A stretch of DNA of 5,254 nucleotides from an uncultured Nesterenkonia sp. (GTDB taxonomy: Bacteria > Actinomycetota > Actinomycetes > Actinomycetales > Micrococcaceae): the NCBI GenBank assembly GCA_946221825.1, contig CAMINA010000101.1:1-5254 (forward strand), given 5' to 3'. Under the pieces are notes generated by a model. It did not search any database, was not told the origin of the DNA, and saw nothing but the letters and a program-made list of their open reading frames with translations. How positions within the stretch are numbered: the first letter of the stretch is position 1; each line of letters begins with the position of its first letter. The translations under genes and the position numbers were made by a program. This document shows positions 1 through 5,254 of the stretch, piece by piece.

Positions 1-3000
1 CGCAGCTCAGGGCGGCCGTGAGTGGTCGGGTATCCGGGAGCGTCGGCGGCCGAGGACAGAGCCTCGCGGATGACCTGCGGGGTCGAGTCCACCGGAGTGC
101 CGATGGAGAGGTTGACCGCGCCGCCGTCGTGCTGTTCAGCCTGCTCCTTAAACGGAGCCATGGCGTCCCAGGGGTAGTCAGGCAGAGTGAGCACCGCTCA
201 GTGCTCCTGCGGCGGCAGTGCGGCGATGATCTCGTGGTCCTTCTCGATCATGCCCAGCTTGGCCGCGCCGCCGGGCGAGCCCACATCGTCGAAGAACTCG
301 ACATTGGCCCGGTAGTACTCGGACCACTCCTCCGGGACGTCGTCCTCGTAGTAGATGGCCTCCACCGGGCAGACAGGTTCACAGGCGCCGCAGTCCACAC
401 ATTCGTCCGGGTGGATGTAGAGGGAGCGTTCACCCTCATAGATGCAGTCCACGGGGCACTCATCGATGCAGGCCTTATCCTTCAGGTCCACACAGGGCAG
501 GGCGATGATGTAAGTCATGGACTCCTCTGTCTTTCGAGGGTTGGGGTGCTGCGGTCCAGTCTACCGAGGTTGCGCGCTCGGCGGCACCGCATGGGATGCG
601 ACGTCGCGCACGAGGATCCACTTGATCAGGATCATCGCCAGCAGCGCGACGCCGGCGCTGCCCAGCCACCACAGCGCGGAGGCCAGGGTGGGCCCAGGCA
701 GGGCATCCATCGTCTCTGGGCTCATCGGCACCATCAGTTGGTCCGGACCCGGCCACATATAGGCCAAGGTGACCACGGTGAAGGTGGTGATCCCCATGAC
801 GGTGGATTCGGTCAGCGAGCCGGCCTGCAGCCCGATCCACAGCTGAGCCGCGAACGCGATCAGCAGCGCGAGCCCCGCTCCCCACAGGATCGGCGTGCCG
901 TCTTCGACGGTGCCGATCATGATGATGTTCCCGTGCAGGGCTGTGCCGAGGACCCCGAGGATGACTCCCACGGAGAACGCCACACCCATGAGCACCGGGC
1001 GGAAGCGGGGCTGCTGCTGGGACATCAGGACTGAGCTGCGTTCTTCCTCTTACGGGCTTCCTTCATGCGCTCCGAGGAGTCCAGGGTCACCTTACGGATC
1101 CGGATGCTCTCCGGGGTGACCTCCACGCACTCATCCTCGTTGGCGAACTCGAGCGACTCCTCGAGGGTCAGCCGGGTGGGCGGGGTCAGGCCCTCGAAGG
1201 AGTCGGCAGAGGCTGCACGCATATTGGTGAGCTTCTTCTCCTTGGTGATGTTGACCTCCATGTCCTCGTTGCGAGAGTTCTCCCCGACGACCATGCCCTC
1301 GTAGACCTCCTCCTGGGGGTCGACGAAGAAGGTCCCCTTGTCCTGGAGGTTCATCATCGCGAACGGGGTGGCGGTTCCGGCACGGTCGGAGACCAGCGAG
1401 CCGGAGCTGCGGTACTCGATGTCGCCCTTCCACGGCTGGAAGCCGTCGGCGTAGCTGGAGGCGATGCCGGCGCCGCGGGTCTCGGTGAGGAACTTGGTCC
1501 GGAAGCCGATGAGGCCACGGGCGGGCACGGAGAACTCCATGCGGATCCAGCCGGAGCCGGTGTTGGACATGGTGTTCATCGTGCCCTTGCGGCCTGCCAT
1601 GAGCTGGGTGATCGCGCCCATGTACTCGTCGGGCGCGTCGATGGTCATGGCCTCCATGGGCTCATGCAGAGTGCCGTCGATCTCCCGGGTGACGACCTGG
1701 GGCTTGCCCACGGTCAGCTCGAAGCCTTCGCGGCGCATCTGCTCGACCAGGATCGCCAGCGCGAGCTCACCGCGGCCTTGGACCTCCCACATGTCAGGAC
1801 GCTCGGTGGGAAGCACCTTGAGGGAGACGTTGCCGATGAGCTCCTGGTCCAGGCGGTCCTTGACCTGGCGCGCGGTGACCTTCGCGCCCTTGACCCGGCC
1901 GGCCAGCGGTGAGGTGTTGATGCCGATGGTCATCGAGATGGCGGGGTCATCGACCACGATGTTCGGCAGCGGCTTGGGGTTGTCCAGATCCGTGAGGGTC
2001 TCACCGATCATGATGTCGCTGATGCCGGCCACTGCGACGATCTCACCGGGCCCGGCGGACTCGGCGGGCACACGCTCCAGGCCCTTGGTGGCCAGCAGCT
2101 CGGTGATCTTGACCGTCTTGTGGGTGCCGTCCTTGCGGGCCCAGGCGACCTGCTGGTTCTTCTTCAGCGTGCCGTTGAAGATGCGCAGCAGCGCCAGACG
2201 GCCCAGGAAGGGTGAGGCGTCCAGGTTGGTCACGTGGGCCTGGAGGACCTCTTCGGCGTCGTAGGTCGGGGCCGGGACGTGCTTGAGGATGGTCTCGAAG
2301 AGCGGCTCCAGGTCCTCGTTCTCGGGCAGGCCGCCGTCGGCAGGCTGCTCGATGGAGGCGCGGCCGGCCTTGCCAGAGGCGTAGACCACCGGGACGTCCA
2401 GCACGGAGTCGAGGTCCAGCTCCGGGTTCTCCTCGGCCACATCGGAGGCCAGGCCCAGCAGCAGGTCCATCGTGTCGGAGACGACGCCGTCGATCCGCGC
2501 GTCAGGACGGTCGGTCTTGTTGACCACCAGGATCACCGGCAGGTTGGCGTTGAGCGCCTTGCGCAGCACGAAGCGTGTCTGCGGCAGCGGGCCCTCAGAG
2601 GCGTCGACCAGCAGCACGACGCCGTCCACCATGGACAGGCCGCGCTCGACCTCACCGCCGAAGTCGGCGTGGCCGGGGGTGTCGATCACGTTGATCGTCA
2701 CCTGCTCGGCGCCGGCCTGCTCCTGAGCGTGGGGGCCGGAGTAGAACACCGTGGTGTTCTTGGCCAGGATGGTGATGCCCTTCTCCTTCTCCAGCTCGCC
2801 GGAGTCCATCACCCGCTCTTCGTTCTCCCCGTGGCCGCCGTAGGCCTTGGTCTGGGTGAGCATGGCGTCGACAAGGGTGGTCTTGCCGTGGTCGACGTGG
2901 GCGACGATGGCGACATTGCGCAGGTCCTGGCGCTCATCGGTGCCGGTCTGGGCCAGCGCAGCATCAGTGGTCATAGAAGAAGAAGCCTTCCGAAGATAGA

Positions 3001-5128
3001 GGTGAGCGGGCGCCCCTATGACAGGGACACCCGCTCAAGTGTACTGCTGTTCTGCAAATGCCTCAGCTGGCGACGACGTCCTCGTTGGTGTCGGCGTAGT
3101 GGCAGGCCGCCTGCTGGGAGACCCCGGGGCGCTGGATCAGCTGGGGCTCCTCGACCTCGCAGAGCTCCGTCGCCTTCCAGCAGCGTGTGCGGAACCGACA
3201 GCCCGACGGCGGATCTGCCGGGTTGGGCGGATCACCCTTCAGCACGATCTGATCCCGCTGTCCGCGCAGCGTGGGGTCCGGCACCGGGACCGCCGAGAGC
3301 AGCGCCTGAGTGTAGGGGTGGGCGGGGCCGGAGTAGATCTCCTCCTCCCGGCCCAGCTCAGCCAGCTTGCCCAGGTACATCACACCCACTCGGTCGGAGA
3401 TGTGGCGGACCACGGAGAGGTCGTGGGCGATGAAGATGTAGCTGAGCCCGAACTCCTTCTGCAGATCGTCCAGCAGGTTCATCACCTGGGCCTGGACCGA
3501 GACGTCCAGGGCTGAGACCGGTTCGTCACAGATGATGACATCCGGGTTCAGCGCCAGGCCGCGGGCGATGCCGATGCGCTGGCGCTGGCCGCCGGAGAAC
3601 TGGTGGGGATAGCGGTTGATGTGGTCCGGGTTCAGCCCCACGACCTCCAGCAGCTCCTTGACCCTGGTGCGGATCCCCTGGGCCGGTTTGGCATCCGGGT
3701 GCACCTTGAAGGGCTCGGCGATGATGTCACCCACAGACATGCGCGGGTTCAGCGAGGTGTAGGGGTCCTGGAAGATGATCTGGATCTTCCGGCGCAGCCG
3801 CCGCAGCTCCTCGCCGCGGACGGAGAGGAAGTCCTCGCCGCGGAACTTCACCGAGCCGGCGTCGGGCTCCTCCAGGCGCATCAGCAGCTTGGCCAATGTG
3901 GACTTGCCGCAGCCGGACTCGCCGACGATGCCCAGGGTCTCTCCCCGGCGCAGCTGGAAGCTCACGCCGTCCACAGCCTTCACCGCACCCACCTGACGCT
4001 GGAAGACGACCCCTTGGCTGATCGGGAAGTGTTTGACGAGGTCCTCGACCTCCAACACGGTCTCTGCGTTCTCGAAGGGGTCACGCGGGCTCATTCTGGG
4101 CCTCCTGGCTCATGGCATGGATCTTCTCCGCGTAGTGGCAGGCGGAGCGGTGTCCGGGGGCGATCTCGCGCAGCTCAGGCCGCTCCTCGCGGCACCGATC
4201 CGTGGCGAATTCGCACCGCGGGCTGAAGGGGCACCCCGGAGGGAGATCGGTCAGCGACGGCGGCAGCCCTGGGATGGCTCGGAGCTTCTCCCCCTCAGTG
4301 TCGATCCGCGGGATCGAGTCCAGCAGTCCCTTGGTGTAGGGGTGCGCAGTGCGCGCATAGATCGTGTAGACGTCCGCGGATTCCATGACCCGGCCCGAGT
4401 ACATGACCGCGATCTTGTCAGCCACATCAGCCACCACCCCCAAGTCGTGGGTGATGAGGATCAGGCCCATCCGGGATTCCATCTGCAGGTCCTGCAGCAG
4501 CTTCATCACCTGGGCCTGGACGGTGACGTCCAGTGCCGTGGTCGGCTCGTCGGCGATGAGCACATCAGGATCCAACGAGATGGCCATGGCGATCATGATG
4601 CGCTGACGCATACCCCCGGAGAATTGGTGCGGGAAGTCCCACACCCGCTTCTCCGCAGCGGGGATGCCCACCTTCTGCATCATCTCCACGGCTTTGGCCC
4701 GGGCATCCTTCCGCTTCATCCCGCGGTGGACGCGGAACATCTCGGCGATCTGCCAGCCCACCGGCAGCACCGGGTTCAGGGAGGACAGCGCGTCCTGGAA
4801 GATCATCGAGATGTCCATCCCACGCAGCTTCCGGCGCCTGTCCTCCGGCATCTGCAGCAGATCCTCACCGCGGTAGAGGATCTCGCCTCCGGCGATGTGC
4901 CCCGGAGGCATGTCCAAGATGCCCATGATGGTCTGGGCGGTCACCGATTTGCCGGAGCCGGACTCCCCCAGGATGGCCAGGGTCTCCCCCGCCTGCAGGG
5001 TGAAGTTCAGCCCGTTGATGGCTTGGGCGGTGCCGGCCTTGGTGCGGAATTCGACCTGGAGATCTCTGACCTCCAGCAGCGGGGCGCCGTTGCCGGCATC
5101 GGGTCGGTTTTGAGCAGTCATGAGCGCC

Positions 5129-5254
5129 TCACTTCTTCTTCGACTTGGGGTCGATGGCATCCCTGACCGCATCGCCCAACGTCATGAAGGCGAAGACGGT
5201 GATTCCCACAAAGATCAGCGGGAAGACGATCAGGTGGGGGAACTGCTGCAGGTA
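5129..5254 (-). CDS. Peptide ABC transporter permease, DppC/OppC-like (C-terminal 41 residues only)
   Basis: This is the 3' end of a gene whose start lies beyond the window edge. Read in frame from the edge it gives 41 residues and a TGA stop at 5131-5129. The visible part is a hydrophobic segment (about residues 8-24 of the fragment, LIVFPLIFVGITVFAFM), then GDAVRDAIDPK and a lysine-rich tail, SKKK. A last transmembrane helix followed by G-D-x-x-R-D-x-x-D-P is the usual C-terminus of the DppC/OppC class of binding-protein-dependent permeases. Such a protein forms half of the membrane channel of a peptide importer and pairs with a DppB/OppB partner, which would be expected upstream outside the window. 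Its stop is 7 nt before the start of the DppD-like ATPase gene, so the two are surely cotranscribed. Substrate cannot be read from this fragment; nickel or sugar relatives share the same tail. No homologous call rests on the missing part. Confidence 0.85.
   Translation of the reverse strand, partial: YLQQFPHLIVFPLIFVGITVFAFMTLGDAVRDAIDPKSKKK

Overview
The window is about 5.25 kb of high-GC DNA (roughly 60-65% GC by eye). All recognisable genes lie on the minus strand, so transcription runs from high to low coordinates. Long open frames on both strands, actinobacterial-type TypA, 7Fe ferredoxin and DapC sequences, and the order ferredoxin-dapC all point to an actinobacterium. A member of the Micrococcales (Arthrobacter/Micrococcaceae type) is my best guess from protein flavour; the genus cannot be fixed from this window.

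Layout in the direction of transcription. (1) 5254-3063: the end of a peptide-type ABC importer operon. It holds the last 41 residues of a DppC/OppC-like permease, then two ATPases, DppD-like (5121-4081) and DppF-like (4094-3063). They are packed with a 7-nt gap and a 14-nt overlap. (2) 3062-2975: an 88-nt spacer with a 15-bp hairpin at 3037-3003, probably the end of the transporter transcript. (3) 2974-561: typA/bipA, a ribosome-associated GTPase, joined by a one-base TGATG overlap to a four-helix membrane protein of unknown function. (4) 518-1: fdxA, a 7Fe ferredoxin, and the first 64 codons of dapC, the succinyldiaminopimelate aminotransferase of lysine/diaminopimelate synthesis. DapC starts with GTG 3 nt after the ferredoxin stop and continues past the window edge.

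The transporter ATPases would power uptake of short peptides. TypA acts on the ribosome under stress or cold, the ferredoxin carries electrons, and DapC feeds cell-wall and lysine synthesis. I see no shared pathway. This looks like an ordinary housekeeping stretch with conserved synteny. I find no mobile element, CRISPR array, tRNA, rRNA, phage gene or defence system, and no stretch over 300 bases without a gene. The points most worth a second look are the hairpin in front of typA, the coupling of typA to the unknown membrane protein, and the four-cysteine tails on both ATPases.
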